In this document: positions 36,271-45,211 of the stretch, piece by piece
How the letters are laid out: each line of letters begins with the position of its first letter
Position numbering within the stretch: position 1 is the stretch's first letter
From: Legionella sp. PC997
Lineage (GTDB): Bacteria > Pseudomonadota > Gammaproteobacteria > Legionellales > Legionellaceae
Direction of reading: 5' to 3'
Assembly: GCF_014109825.1 (NCBI RefSeq)
Contig: NZ_CP059576.1
Span: forward strand, 3,207,501 to 3,271,500
DNA: 64,000 nt
Made by a program: the position numbers and the translations under genes
Notes under the pieces: model-generated
Seen by the model: only the letters and a program-made list of their open reading frames with translations
Databases searched by the model: none
What the model was told of the DNA's origin: nothing

Positions 36271-36792
36271 ATGAAAAAATATTCTCTTATTCTGTTCTTA
36301 GTGCTTTCTTTGTTTCAATACAATAATAGTGCTTATTCTCTCACCTTAAAAAGCCCAGACATTAAAATGAATTCACTAATTCCAGATTCTTATACGTGTA
36401 CTGGAGCAGATCAATCCCCTCCTTTAACGTGGAGTAATATTCCCCCTAAAACACAATCGTTTGCCTTGATTGTAGACGATCCCGATTCTCCTGATGGCGT
36501 CTGGACGCATTGGATTTTGTTTAATATACCTTCCGACGTGCACCAATTAGATGCAGGAAGCCCAGTACCTACAGGAGCCGCAAATGCAAAAAACAGTTGG
36601 GATGGTTTAGGATATCGAGGCCCTTGCCCCCCTTTTGGAATTGCTCATAGTTATCATTTTAAATTATATGCTTTAGATACGGTCTTAAATTTAGGTGATG
36701 GTACAACGCGAGATTTAGTTTTAAATGCCATGACTGGACATGTTATCGGCGAAGCTGATTTAATCGGACTGTATCAAAGATTTAAACAATAA
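36271..36792 (+). CDS. Periplasmic PEBP/YbhB-family (Raf-kinase-inhibitor-like) protein
   Basis: 173 residues: a signal peptide of ~23 residues (to AYS), then the PEBP fold with TGADQSPPLTW, DDPDSPDGVWTHWIL and YRGPCPPFGIAHSYHFKLYA, the ligand-pocket motifs DPDxP and GxxPPxGxHxY. Bacterial members are often secreted and of unknown function. It is followed by a dispersed repeat. Confidence 0.88.
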   Translation: MKKYSLILFLVLSLFQYNNSAYSLTLKSPDIKMNSLIPDSYTCTGADQSPPLTWSNIPPKTQSFALIVDDPDSPDGVWTHWILFNIPSDVHQLDAGSPVPTGAANAKNSWDGLGYRGPCPPFGIAHSYHFKLYALDTVLNLGDGTTRDLVLNAMTGHVIGEADLIGLYQRFKQ

Positions 36793-36823
36793 ACCTGTTT
36801 TTGTATGTTCCAAATATAGCTTG

Positions 36824-36872
36824 GTCGCAGCGTGTGGGGTCCGGGTTTCGCTTCGCTGCACCCTGGCTCCTA
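36824..36872. repeat. Dispersed palindromic repeat (REP-like)
   Basis: The core CCGGGTTTCGCTTCGCTGCA followed by CCCTGG has arms CCGGGT and ACCC(T)GG with the GCAGCGAAGCGAAACCC-type centre often seen between genes in Legionella and relatives. It is in the 175-base gap before the aminopeptidase gene. It appears to be extragenic and not part of a mobile element here. Confidence 0.55.
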
Positions 36873-36967
36873 GTGCTATTCTTCTCTTTTTTTGACAAAA
36901 ATAAATTCAGAATAGATAATTAATAATCAAGTTAAAAATCATTTCACTAGTTTTTGGAGATCATGAC

Positions 36968-38335
36968 ATGCATGCTGAGCTTTTTTATACAATCAATCGT
37001 GTCAACTCCATTCCGCTTTATCTAATTTCTCCAAAGCAATTACAAGAACAAAATACGACATTAAGCCCTAAAGAACGTAATTATTTTGTTCAAACTCATT
37101 TTAATGGTGCAATTGGTGAATATTGCTTATTTCACGATACCGAGGGTTTATTAGAGAAAGTCTATGTAGGAACTGGTAATGAATCTCAGATATTAGCAAT
37201 GGCTCATGCTGCTCTATTATTGCCAGCAAACCATTACCAGCTGCAAGAACCTTGCTCTCAGGAAGCCGCCTTATATTGGGCTTTAGCGCAATACCGTTTT
37301 GAGCTATACAAAAAAGATTCTCCTTCTCCTAGGGTCTTAGTCATTGAGGAAGAAATATTCTCAAATTTGATCGATTCAGTCCAAGCCCATTTTTTGGTAC
37401 GTGATCTAATCAATCAGCCCGCGAGTGAAATGGGGCCTAAAGAAATGGCAAATACAGTTGAAGCTTTAGCCGCAGAACATAACGCACAGTTCAAACAATG
37501 GATTGGCGATGAATTGTTGCAGGCAAATTTTCCTGCCATTCATGCTGTTGGCCGTGCCTCCCAATCAGAGCCACGCCTGCTTTCCTTAATCTGGGGTGAT
37601 GAAAAAAATCCTCGGATTACATTAGTGGGCAAAGGGGTTTGTTTTGATACGGGGGGATTGAATCTAAAATCCTCCTACGGGATGCGAATAATGAAAAAAG
37701 ACATGGGTGGTGCCGCCCATGCGATAGGTCTTGCTCACTGGATTATGAAAAGGAACTTACCTATTCGTTTACATTTACTTATTCCCGCCGTAGAAAATGC
37801 TATTGGACCCCGTTCTTTTAGGCCTGGTGATGTTCTAACTATGCGTAATGGTTTAACTGTAGAAATTGATAATACAGATGCGGAAGGACGTCTGATTTTA
37901 GCCGATGTTTTTGTAAGGGCTTGTGAAGAAGAACCTGAATTATTGATTGACTTTGCTACTTTGTCCTCAGCAGCTCGTGTTTCTGTAGGAACGGAAATAG
38001 CAGCATTTTTTACTAATGATGATTTTTTAGCATCAGGTCTCATCGAGGCCTCACATAAAGCAGTTGATCCTGTATGGAGACTCCCTTTATTTGAACCTTA
38101 TGAAAAATTTTTGCGCTCATCTGTTGCTGATATGAGCAATTGCACTGATTATCCCTATGGGGGAGCGATTATTGCGGCATTATTCCTACAACGATACATT
38201 ACTAAACACACCCCTTGGATACATTTTGACATTATGGCATGGAGTGAGCAAAGTAAACCCGGGAAACCCGAAGGCGGGGAAGCCATGGGATTACGTGCAA
38301 TCATGGAGTATTTGTTGCGTTTATGGTTGAGATGA
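36968..38335 (+). CDS. Leucyl aminopeptidase family M17
   Basis: 455 residues. The di-metal site motifs are clear: GKGVCFDTGGLNLKSSYGM, KKDMGGAAHAIGLA, NTDAEGRLILADV (core NTDAEGRL), and the catalytic lysine in VGKGVCFDTGG. The N-terminal part is shorter and more divergent than E. coli PepA (503), as in the family 'M17 leucyl aminopeptidase' of Legionella. It trims N-terminal residues from peptides in the cytoplasm. GGAG lies 10 bases before the ATG. Confidence 0.92.
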   Translation: MHAELFYTINRVNSIPLYLISPKQLQEQNTTLSPKERNYFVQTHFNGAIGEYCLFHDTEGLLEKVYVGTGNESQILAMAHAALLLPANHYQLQEPCSQEAALYWALAQYRFELYKKDSPSPRVLVIEEEIFSNLIDSVQAHFLVRDLINQPASEMGPKEMANTVEALAAEHNAQFKQWIGDELLQANFPAIHAVGRASQSEPRLLSLIWGDEKNPRITLVGKGVCFDTGGLNLKSSYGMRIMKKDMGGAAHAIGLAHWIMKRNLPIRLHLLIPAVENAIGPRSFRPGDVLTMRNGLTVEIDNTDAEGRLILADVFVRACEEEPELLIDFATLSSAARVSVGTEIAAFFTNDDFLASGLIEASHKAVDPVWRLPLFEPYEKFLRSSVADMSNCTDYPYGGAIIAALFLQRYITKHTPWIHFDIMAWSEQSKPGKPEGGEAMGLRAIMEYLLRLWLR

Positions 38336-38353
38336 ATGAAGCCAGAAAACCGT

Positions 38354-38923
38354 CTAAGCGGAGGCTAATCTGAACTCTGCTAATGGATAGTAATTTTGTC
38401 TACCTTTATCGGCTTTGCTTTCTATTAGATGAATTTTATTAACAATGATTGCAGGGATAGTTGGTTTCTTTATAGTCTCCAATAGTTCATAGTGCACTCC
38501 TCTTCGAATTAATCTTCCCATTGTCATGTGCCCACGAAATGGGCGTTTTTCAATTGGAATATTTAAAGCAGTTAGGGCGCTCCCAATTGTATCGGCCAAT
38601 ATCGCTAAAGTTACTTGCGGGTGAACGGATAGCGAAAGAATCTTAGGATGTCGCAAGGTGGGAAACCATTCAAAAGGACCGAACTCGAGTCGAAATGCGG
38701 GTAGGGTTTTTATAGCACTGCACGCGCTTTCAACCACAGCCATCAACTTCTCTTGTGGTAAGTTTCCGAGAAACTGTAATGTGATGTGCATTTTTTCTAT
38801 AGGTATCCAGCGAATGTATTCAGAGGACATGATGGGTTGTAATGTCTTTAAGCTATCGGAAAGAGGGACTTGCGTTTCCTTTGGGAGAAGAATGGCAAAA
38901 AACGTTCGTAAGGTATGCATCAT
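38354..38923 (-). CDS. thpR: RNA 2',3'-cyclic phosphodiesterase (ThpR / LigT family)
   Basis: 189 residues with the two HxT motifs of the 2H phosphoesterases: MHITLQFLGNL (about residue 46) and RGHMTMGRLIR (about 130). Both catalytic histidines and threonines are present. ThpR opens 2',3'-cyclic RNA ends and can ligate tRNA halves in vitro. It converges on the aminopeptidase gene with an 18-base gap. The second ATG at 38920 could equally be the start. Confidence 0.88.
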   Translation of the reverse strand: MMHTLRTFFAILLPKETQVPLSDSLKTLQPIMSSEYIRWIPIEKMHITLQFLGNLPQEKLMAVVESACSAIKTLPAFRLEFGPFEWFPTLRHPKILSLSVHPQVTLAILADTIGSALTALNIPIEKRPFRGHMTMGRLIRRGVHYELLETIKKPTIPAIIVNKIHLIESKADKGRQNYYPLAEFRLASA

Positions 38924-39125
38924 TTCCTCATAAATTGGAACTATCGATTATAATAGTATCGCTCAAATAAAATGGGTTGTCCTATAAACCACACACCTCA
39001 TTGTTTAAAAAATAACGTATTGATTAAATGAGCTCATCCACAGTGAATCTAATCTAAACCCAGAATGAGCTTATAGATAAATTTTAATCAAGGTGATAGC
39101 ATTGGGACTTTTTGTTTGAAGGTGA

Positions 39126-41093
39126 ATGAAATACCGGCCCGATATTGATGGACTTAGAGCCATTGCGATTATATTGGTTTTAATTTATCACGCAGGACTC
39201 TCTTTTTTTCCTTCCGGATTTATAGGAGTCGATGTATTTTTTGTCATCTCCGGTTTTCTCATTACGCGGATTATTCATGAATCCCTCCAAAATAACTCCT
39301 TTTCATTTTTAGATTTTTATAATCGAAGACTCTGGCGGTTACAACCTGTTTTTATTTGTTTGCTTTTTTTGGCAACCACCTCGACTTTGTTGTTTTTTTT
39401 ACCTGATGATTTAATGCAATACAGCAGAAGTGCTCGCAAAACGTCTTTATTTTTGTCCAATTTATTCTTTGATAAAACGACAACGGGTTATTTTTCACCG
39501 GATACGCATCAACTTCCTTTATTGCATACCTGGTCTCTTTCAATAGAATGGCAATGCTATTTACTTTTACCTCTCTTTATCTATTGTTTATATCGTTTCT
39601 CGCCTAAGAGATATTTGCTTCCTATTCTAATTGGGTTGACCTTTTTTGCTTTGTTAATATCTTTATACAATGCCCGAACATTCCCTGCACATACGTATTA
39701 CTTGCTCTCCAGTAGAGTCTTTGAATTCTTAACCGGCTCTTGTGTTGCATTTATTCCGATGACAGTCGGCTCTATCAATAAATATCTTTTAAACCTTATT
39801 GGCGGTTTGGCATTTATAACCTTGATCTATATTGCTCGACTTAATCCCGAGTTAGCAGGATATCCGGATGTAGATGCATTTGTTGTTTGTAGTGCAACTG
39901 GACTCCTTATTGCCTTAGGAACGTGTTCTCCTAAAAACCTTTTGAGCCAAATACTTTCGAGCAAACCTCTAGTATTTATTGGTCTGTTGTCTTATTCACT
40001 CTATATTTGGCATTGGGTTGTGTTCTCAGTGCTAAGATATCAAAGCATTATAGAAACCCCTCGTGTTTTGTGCGCTGCTTTTGGGCTTATTTTTGTTTTA
40101 GCCTATCTCTCTTGGCATTTTATTGAAAAACCTTCTAAACGCTGGAAGAACATGCCATTTCGTTATACCGTTGTGCTTCTATTATTAGTCCCCATACTGC
40201 TGGTTCACCTGACTGACTACGTAATAAAAAAAAACCATGGGTTTCCACAGCGGTTTGACGGCGAACTATTAGCCGTATATCAACAATTAGATCAATACAG
40301 CAGTCAACTGAGGGATTTGTGTATTACCGACCACAAGCATGAAATTAATATGCAATGCCTCGCTGGCGCAAAGAAATTGAATAGTAAGCGTGCCTTGATG
40401 ATAGGGGATTCCTTTTCCAATCATTATTGGGGCTTTATCGATGTATTAGGACAAGCAGCAAATGTCTCCATTTTAATGCAAACTGTATCTTCTTGCTTAA
40501 CCTTACCTGATATTTATCTCTATGATTGGTGGCACTTTAAAAAGCAAGTTTATAGCCTCTGCCATGAACTTACCCAAAAATATTATCAGATGATCCAAAG
40601 TAACCAGTATGATTATGTCATCATTGGACAATTATGGGCTGATTATTTGTCAGAAAACATCATAAATAACTTGGGTGATCAACGCTCTTTACCCTTGACC
40701 CAAAAAAGATTGGAAGAAGCCTTGGATAAAGCACTCTCAATCATCACCCACTCTGGAGCAAGGCCCGTATTGATGCACTCCACCGCTTTAATGCAAAATA
40801 ATTTTCATGATTGCTTTTTTAAACATATTAAATTAAGAACATCCTACACCCCCCATGAATGTGATTTTACCTTTAATGAGGATCAGTGGTTTAAACAATT
40901 ATTTGATAAAATGAAAAATAAGTATCCTCAATTGATTATAATTGATCCAAAGGAAGTACAATGTGAGCAAAATATTTGTAAAGCGGAAATCAATGGTATC
41001 CCAGTATATCGGGATGTAGGCCATATTACAGATTATGCTTCCTATCAATTTGGTATGCTTTATTTACAAAAATTTCCTAAACCTTTGGGATAA
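39126..41093 (+). CDS. Acyltransferase-3 / SGNH O-acetyltransferase (OafA-type)
   Basis: 655 residues. The N-terminal ~350 residues form about ten membrane helices of the acyltransferase-3 fold, beginning YRPDIDGLRAIAIILVLIYH and holding FIGVDVFFVISGFLITRII and the conserved HTWSLSIEWQCYLL. The C-terminal ~250 residues are an extracytoplasmic SGNH domain with the nucleophile block LMIGDSFSNHYWGF. These enzymes O-acetylate LPS O-antigen, peptidoglycan or exopolysaccharide. The substrate here is unknown. The gene stands alone. Confidence 0.9.
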   Translation: MKYRPDIDGLRAIAIILVLIYHAGLSFFPSGFIGVDVFFVISGFLITRIIHESLQNNSFSFLDFYNRRLWRLQPVFICLLFLATTSTLLFFLPDDLMQYSRSARKTSLFLSNLFFDKTTTGYFSPDTHQLPLLHTWSLSIEWQCYLLLPLFIYCLYRFSPKRYLLPILIGLTFFALLISLYNARTFPAHTYYLLSSRVFEFLTGSCVAFIPMTVGSINKYLLNLIGGLAFITLIYIARLNPELAGYPDVDAFVVCSATGLLIALGTCSPKNLLSQILSSKPLVFIGLLSYSLYIWHWVVFSVLRYQSIIETPRVLCAAFGLIFVLAYLSWHFIEKPSKRWKNMPFRYTVVLLLLVPILLVHLTDYVIKKNHGFPQRFDGELLAVYQQLDQYSSQLRDLCITDHKHEINMQCLAGAKKLNSKRALMIGDSFSNHYWGFIDVLGQAANVSILMQTVSSCLTLPDIYLYDWWHFKKQVYSLCHELTQKYYQMIQSNQYDYVIIGQLWADYLSENIINNLGDQRSLPLTQKRLEEALDKALSIITHSGARPVLMHSTALMQNNFHDCFFKHIKLRTSYTPHECDFTFNEDQWFKQLFDKMKNKYPQLIIIDPKEVQCEQNICKAEINGIPVYRDVGHITDYASYQFGMLYLQKFPKPLG

Positions 41094-41222
41094 TCTATTC
41101 TCTCGGACGTTATGAAATCTTGTCGTTGTAATTTAAGATTGAAGTTCTTCTTCGAATCAGAAATATTGTTCTATTCTTTAATAGTACATAATTATGATGT
41201 CGTGTTATAACTGCGAGTTATT

Positions 41223-41825
41223 ATGAGTACTAAGACCACACACTCTTCTGATATCCTTTTGGAGATTGCCAACCACAAGGATTTAAAGGGCGAATTAACC
41301 TATCAAGAAATTTTACAAATTCTAGGGGAGCGTGCGTTTGGCATTGTCTTGTTGTTTTTTGCTTTACCAAGTGCTTTACCTTTCTCTACAGTCCCCGGCG
41401 TTTCGGTGGTATTTAGCGTGCCAATAGCACTTTTTGCCTGCCAAATGGTATTTGCCAGAAAGACATTGTGGTTACCCCAAATTATAGCCAAACGTACGAT
41501 TCATCAAAAAACTATTTCTAAAGTGATTTATGCTACCGTACCTTATTTGACTAAAATCGAATACTTTTTGAAACCACGCTGGGAATTCATGACTTCTCGG
41601 TGTATGGAAATAATCAATGGAATACTTATTTTTTGTTTAGCCATTTTTTTAATGCTCCCTATCCCATTAAGTAATTTTATCTTTGCGGCACTTCTTATAA
41701 TTTTTAGTCTGGGATTAATAGAACGTGACGGTGTACTCCTTGTTTTAGGATATATTGGGATTCTTTTTTATACCAGCTTCATCTATTTTTTTATTGAAAC
41801 AATCATAAAACATTTATTTCACTAA
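41223..41825 (+). CDS. ExoD-family exopolysaccharide-related membrane protein
   Basis: 200 residues. ELTYQEILQILGERAFGIVL followed by FALPSALPFSTVPGVSVVFS is the ExoD N-terminal motif; at least four membrane helices follow. ExoD of Rhizobium affects exopolysaccharide and alkaline tolerance; the biochemical function is unclear. The stop is 5 bases from the convergent TSUP gene. Confidence 0.85.
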   Translation: MSTKTTHSSDILLEIANHKDLKGELTYQEILQILGERAFGIVLLFFALPSALPFSTVPGVSVVFSVPIALFACQMVFARKTLWLPQIIAKRTIHQKTISKVIYATVPYLTKIEYFLKPRWEFMTSRCMEIINGILIFCLAIFLMLPIPLSNFIFAALLIIFSLGLIERDGVLLVLGYIGILFYTSFIYFFIETIIKHLFH

Positions 41826-41830
41826 CCTCC

Positions 41831-42625
41831 CTACTTCATAAATACTCTAAAAATTGTGTGAAATCCGAGTATTATCACTACTACTCCCGCTAACAACATG
41901 ATGATTCGAGGATGAATATAACGAACGAGGTAAGCGGCAAAAGGGGAAGCAATTGCACCCCCAACAATTAATCCCATAATAATTAACCAATGAGAGATCC
42001 CAATTGTGAAAAAGAAGGTGGCAGACGTAGTAAGGGTAATTAAAAATTCAGTTAAATTAACTGAACCTATAGTGTAATGAGGCGTCGTGCCTTGCACCAG
42101 CAACGTGGAATTAACTATGGATCCCCACCCACCGCCCCCTGTGGCATCAAAGAACCCCCCAAAAAATCCAAGAGGAATTAACCCGCGGGCATGATTAGAA
42201 GGCAATGCACGTCGGGTAACTCGTTTTACCATAAAATTTTTTATGAGCTTGATGATTTTACCACCTTGACAGGCTCGGTATAAGATAAATACGCCCATGA
42301 TGACTAGATAAACTGCAATAAAAGGCCTTGTCACCTTTTCTGAAACTTTTGTTAAAACATAAGCACCCAGGATACTCCCTAAAACACCGGGGATAGCTAA
42401 ACGTCTAAATAAAGCATAATCAATGTTTTTAAACATTGCGTGGGAAAAACCTGAAATACCTGTTGTAACAATCTCAGAGGTATGCACTGTAGCACTTGCT
42501 ACCGCAGGGGAAATACCATAAGTGACTAATACCCCGGTAATAATCACACCATAAGCCATACCCATTGCACCATCAACTATTTGTGCAATAACGCCAACCA
42601 GTACAAAAATAAAGAATTGCTCCAT
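41831..42625 (-). CDS. TSUP family sulfite/sulfonate exporter (TauE/SafE)
   Basis: 264 residues with about eight membrane helices. The duplicated TSUP signature is seen as GVIAQIVDGAMGMAYGV and GFFGGFFDATGGGGWGSIV, consistent with the internal repeat of the family. It probably moves sulfite, sulfonates or another organic anion across the inner membrane. It is 34 bases downstream of the terC-like gene on the same strand, so they probably form one transcript. Confidence 0.88.
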   Translation of the reverse strand: MEQFFIFVLVGVIAQIVDGAMGMAYGVIITGVLVTYGISPAVASATVHTSEIVTTGISGFSHAMFKNIDYALFRRLAIPGVLGSILGAYVLTKVSEKVTRPFIAVYLVIMGVFILYRACQGGKIIKLIKNFMVKRVTRRALPSNHARGLIPLGFFGGFFDATGGGGWGSIVNSTLLVQGTTPHYTIGSVNLTEFLITLTTSATFFFTIGISHWLIIMGLIVGGAIASPFAAYLVRYIHPRIIMLLAGVVVIILGFHTIFRVFMK

Positions 42626-42658
42626 GAATATCCTTTGATTGTTAATCCCACGAGGGTT

Positions 42659-43609
42659 TTAATCGACTTTTTTATGCCACAATTTGCTCGCAATAATTGA
42701 GCCACCGAGTATGAGTACAATCATTGCAAGTGTTATTACTACAGGAATATCAATGATGTCATGCACAATCATTTTTATCCCCACAAAGCCTAAGATTAAA
42801 CCCAATCCATAATTAAGATAATAAAATTTATTTTGGATGTGCGCCAAAATAAAATAGAAGGATCGTAATCCCAGTATGGCAAAAGCATTCGAGGAACACG
42901 CAATAAATGGATCTTGGGTAATTCCTAATACTGCAGGAATGCTATCAATTGCAAAAATTAAATCGCTTACTTCGATAAAAATAAGAACCACGAATAAAGG
43001 AGTCATAAAATACGACTTATTCTTCTTAATAATAAAACGTTCATCTGAAATTGTTTTTGTTATTGGAAAAAATTTTCTTAATGTTCTTAGAATAAAATTA
43101 TTCGCAATAAATTGCTCATCTTTAAATAACGTAAAAAATTTTGACGCGGAATAAAGAAGCAATAAGCCAAATAGATAAAAAATCCAATGAAATCTATTGA
43201 TCAACCATATACCAAAGACAATGAGTATGATTCTCATAAAAATTGCGCCTAATACACCAAACAATAATAGTCGACGCTGATATTTCATGGGTACAGAAAA
43301 ATATTTAAATATCATGACAAATACAAATATATTGTCGATAGATAATGATTCTTCAATTAAATAAGCTGTAAAAAATTCCAGTGCTTTTTGGTTGGCTATA
43401 TGGGTTGTTTCGTTTTGCATCAGATACACCCATAAAAAAGTGTTAAAAAGTAACGCTAAGACAATCCAAACCGTGACCCATATTATAGATAACTTTAATG
43501 AAGCCGGGCCTTCTTTTTTTCGGGTCAAAAAAATAAGGTCAATACTCAAGACAATGAGTATTAAAACAATAAAAAACACCCATAACCACCAGGTACCTAT
43601 AGAATGCAT
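42659..43609 (-). CDS. TerC/Alx family membrane protein
   Basis: 316 residues with about nine membrane helices. YLIEESLSIDNIFVFVMIF, RRLLLFGVLGAIFMRIILI and SDLIFAIDSIPAVLGITQ carry the conserved acidic residues of TerC. TerC/Alx proteins take part in manganese export and metalation of exported proteins. No yybP-ykoY (Mn) riboswitch signature was found in the ~290-base leader. It lies upstream of the TSUP gene. Confidence 0.9.
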   Translation of the reverse strand: MHSIGTWWLWVFFIVLILIVLSIDLIFLTRKKEGPASLKLSIIWVTVWIVLALLFNTFLWVYLMQNETTHIANQKALEFFTAYLIEESLSIDNIFVFVMIFKYFSVPMKYQRRLLLFGVLGAIFMRIILIVFGIWLINRFHWIFYLFGLLLLYSASKFFTLFKDEQFIANNFILRTLRKFFPITKTISDERFIIKKNKSYFMTPLFVVLIFIEVSDLIFAIDSIPAVLGITQDPFIACSSNAFAILGLRSFYFILAHIQNKFYYLNYGLGLILGFVGIKMIVHDIIDIPVVITLAMIVLILGGSIIASKLWHKKVD

Positions 43610-43902
43610 TTTGATCTACCTGACCTTTTGAACACCTGTTATTTATCCATTTTTAAATTCATTTTTTTTATTATTACCAACTTATCCATCATCTAACAAT
43701 ACATTTCACTCTAAATATCAACGATCTTTATAAAATAATGGCCAGATTTAAATTTGGGCTTAAATAATCATAGCGTCGCGCAGATTCCGCTTCCAGGAAA
43801 AATGAGATTAATTAGTACAAGCACCCGAATGTCATTCTTGCATCTAATGCAACCCTGGTTTTGTTCTAAAATTTAGAGACCCTAATCTAACTTTTCGCAA
43901 TT
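43610..43902. other. 293-base intergenic region upstream of terC-like gene
   Basis: AT-rich, without an open frame that has a ribosome site. I looked for an Mn-sensing riboswitch on the minus strand and did not see the conserved GGGGAGUA/GGAAGGG elements. No clear promoter or hairpin was found. Confidence 0.5.
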
Positions 43903-44958
43903 TTATAGTTTAGGAATGGATTCCTCATTGTGTGTTAATACATATCCCGTAAATGCTTTTTCAGCAAACCACTGAGCATAGTCATCGATATTCGGAGTTA
44001 GGAAGGCTTTAAAATCCCAACCTAACTCATTGTGATTAAAGGGTCCTAATTCAATATTTTTTTCATGGGCAAGGCCTCTGACCATCCATTCAACAATAGC
44101 AGAGTTTCCTCGGCCAACGGGTTGTAATCGAGCAAGACTATAAGCAAGTTTTCCTGCACTTTTAAGAAATTCCTTTATATCTTGATCAGGAGTCCACTCA
44201 ATACAATCTTGAAAATAGGGTTGAATTAATTCAAATTGCACCTGAAAATAGCTGGAACGATCACGATAATCCTGATTAAAAGGAGTAGGACAATGATCAA
44301 TATTTATGGCTGTTTTACTATCATTTTTCCCATAATCTTCGAAGGTAATTGTGAGAACTATATCATCCTCAATAAAGGGAAATTGTGATGTGGTATTTTT
44401 CTTATGTAATAAATCAAATTCCTCAGGAGTTAATTTAATCTTAATCGTGTATTTTACCCCTTCTTCTGATTTATGTTCTTGTCGATTTACCTCTACATGA
44501 TCATTCTTTTGTTCAATCAAATTCCTTAAATGTTCATAAATCTTATCCTTTTGGGTAGGCAGATGTTTTGATAGATTAAACTCATCTGTGGACATAAAAC
44601 CTGGTTTATTAATTAATCCAAATTGATGTCTAAGCGGGCCTTGTTTCAACATTTTTGCTACTTCACGGCGTTTATCTGCTAACCAAGCATAAGTACAGCC
44701 TACCTGGGAGCTCAACATATCAGGAGGACAATTAATATCTTTATGAACGATTGGCGGTTCTTTTGGAAAAGAGGATACTTTTGAGCCCAATTCATGAATC
44801 ACTTTTTTACTGTATTCGAGCCATTGCTCTTGTTTTGAAGCATCAAAATCTTTCAGGCGGTCTTTAGAGGAGACCGTATTCGCTGGGGTAGCATCGTCTG
44901 ACGAAAATAAGGTATTGCGATTTGTTCCTACCCGTTGCTCTGTTTTCTCATCTTTCAT
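43903..44958 (-). CDS. Uncharacterised soluble protein, candidate effector
   Basis: 351 residues from the ATG at 44958 (GGTGGAG six bases upstream; a GTG four codons earlier is also in frame). It is hydrophilic, with no signal peptide, membrane segment or known domain. A charged N-terminal region is followed by predicted beta-rich EGVKYTIKIKLTPEEFDLLH and FIEDDIVLTITFEDYG. It is the first of three orphan genes at 43.9-48.3 kb and is divergent from the phospholipase-like gene. Codon use is similar to its neighbours. Confidence 0.72.
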   Translation of the reverse strand: MKDEKTEQRVGTNRNTLFSSDDATPANTVSSKDRLKDFDASKQEQWLEYSKKVIHELGSKVSSFPKEPPIVHKDINCPPDMLSSQVGCTYAWLADKRREVAKMLKQGPLRHQFGLINKPGFMSTDEFNLSKHLPTQKDKIYEHLRNLIEQKNDHVEVNRQEHKSEEGVKYTIKIKLTPEEFDLLHKKNTTSQFPFIEDDIVLTITFEDYGKNDSKTAINIDHCPTPFNQDYRDRSSYFQVQFELIQPYFQDCIEWTPDQDIKEFLKSAGKLAYSLARLQPVGRGNSAIVEWMVRGLAHEKNIELGPFNHNELGWDFKAFLTPNIDDYAQWFAEKAFTGYVLTHNEESIPKL

Positions 44959-45017
44959 AATCAACTCCACCTGCTGGATTATTTTTAATTATAGATGGGA
45001 AATATAACTCTGAAATA

Positions 45018-45033
45018 ACTGGTAGCCACCAGT
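45018..45033. promoter_or_regulatory. Operator-like palindrome between divergent orphan genes
   Basis: ACTGGT-AGCC-ACCAGT, a perfect 6-bp inverted repeat with a 4-base spacer, lies between the genes at 44958 (minus) and 45146/45212 (plus). It could be an operator shared by the two genes. No regulator is known. Confidence 0.3.
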
Positions 45034-45211
45034 CCTATTTGAAAATATTGGATCCCACTTCTATATTTATTTTTTATCCCTCTTTTTCCAAAACGAATAT
45101 GTGGACAGAACTTGCTCGGTTTGCATTTTGACATGCTAGGTCATTATGTTAACGGACTCAGAAGTTCATTGTTTTTTAAAGCGTAATAAAAATAAAAATG
45201 GGAGCTTGCTT

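Noticed and set aside
43610..43902. yybP-ykoY manganese riboswitch upstream of terC-like gene
   Set aside because: No conserved core sequences or stems found; Mn riboswitch was only expected from the gene family.
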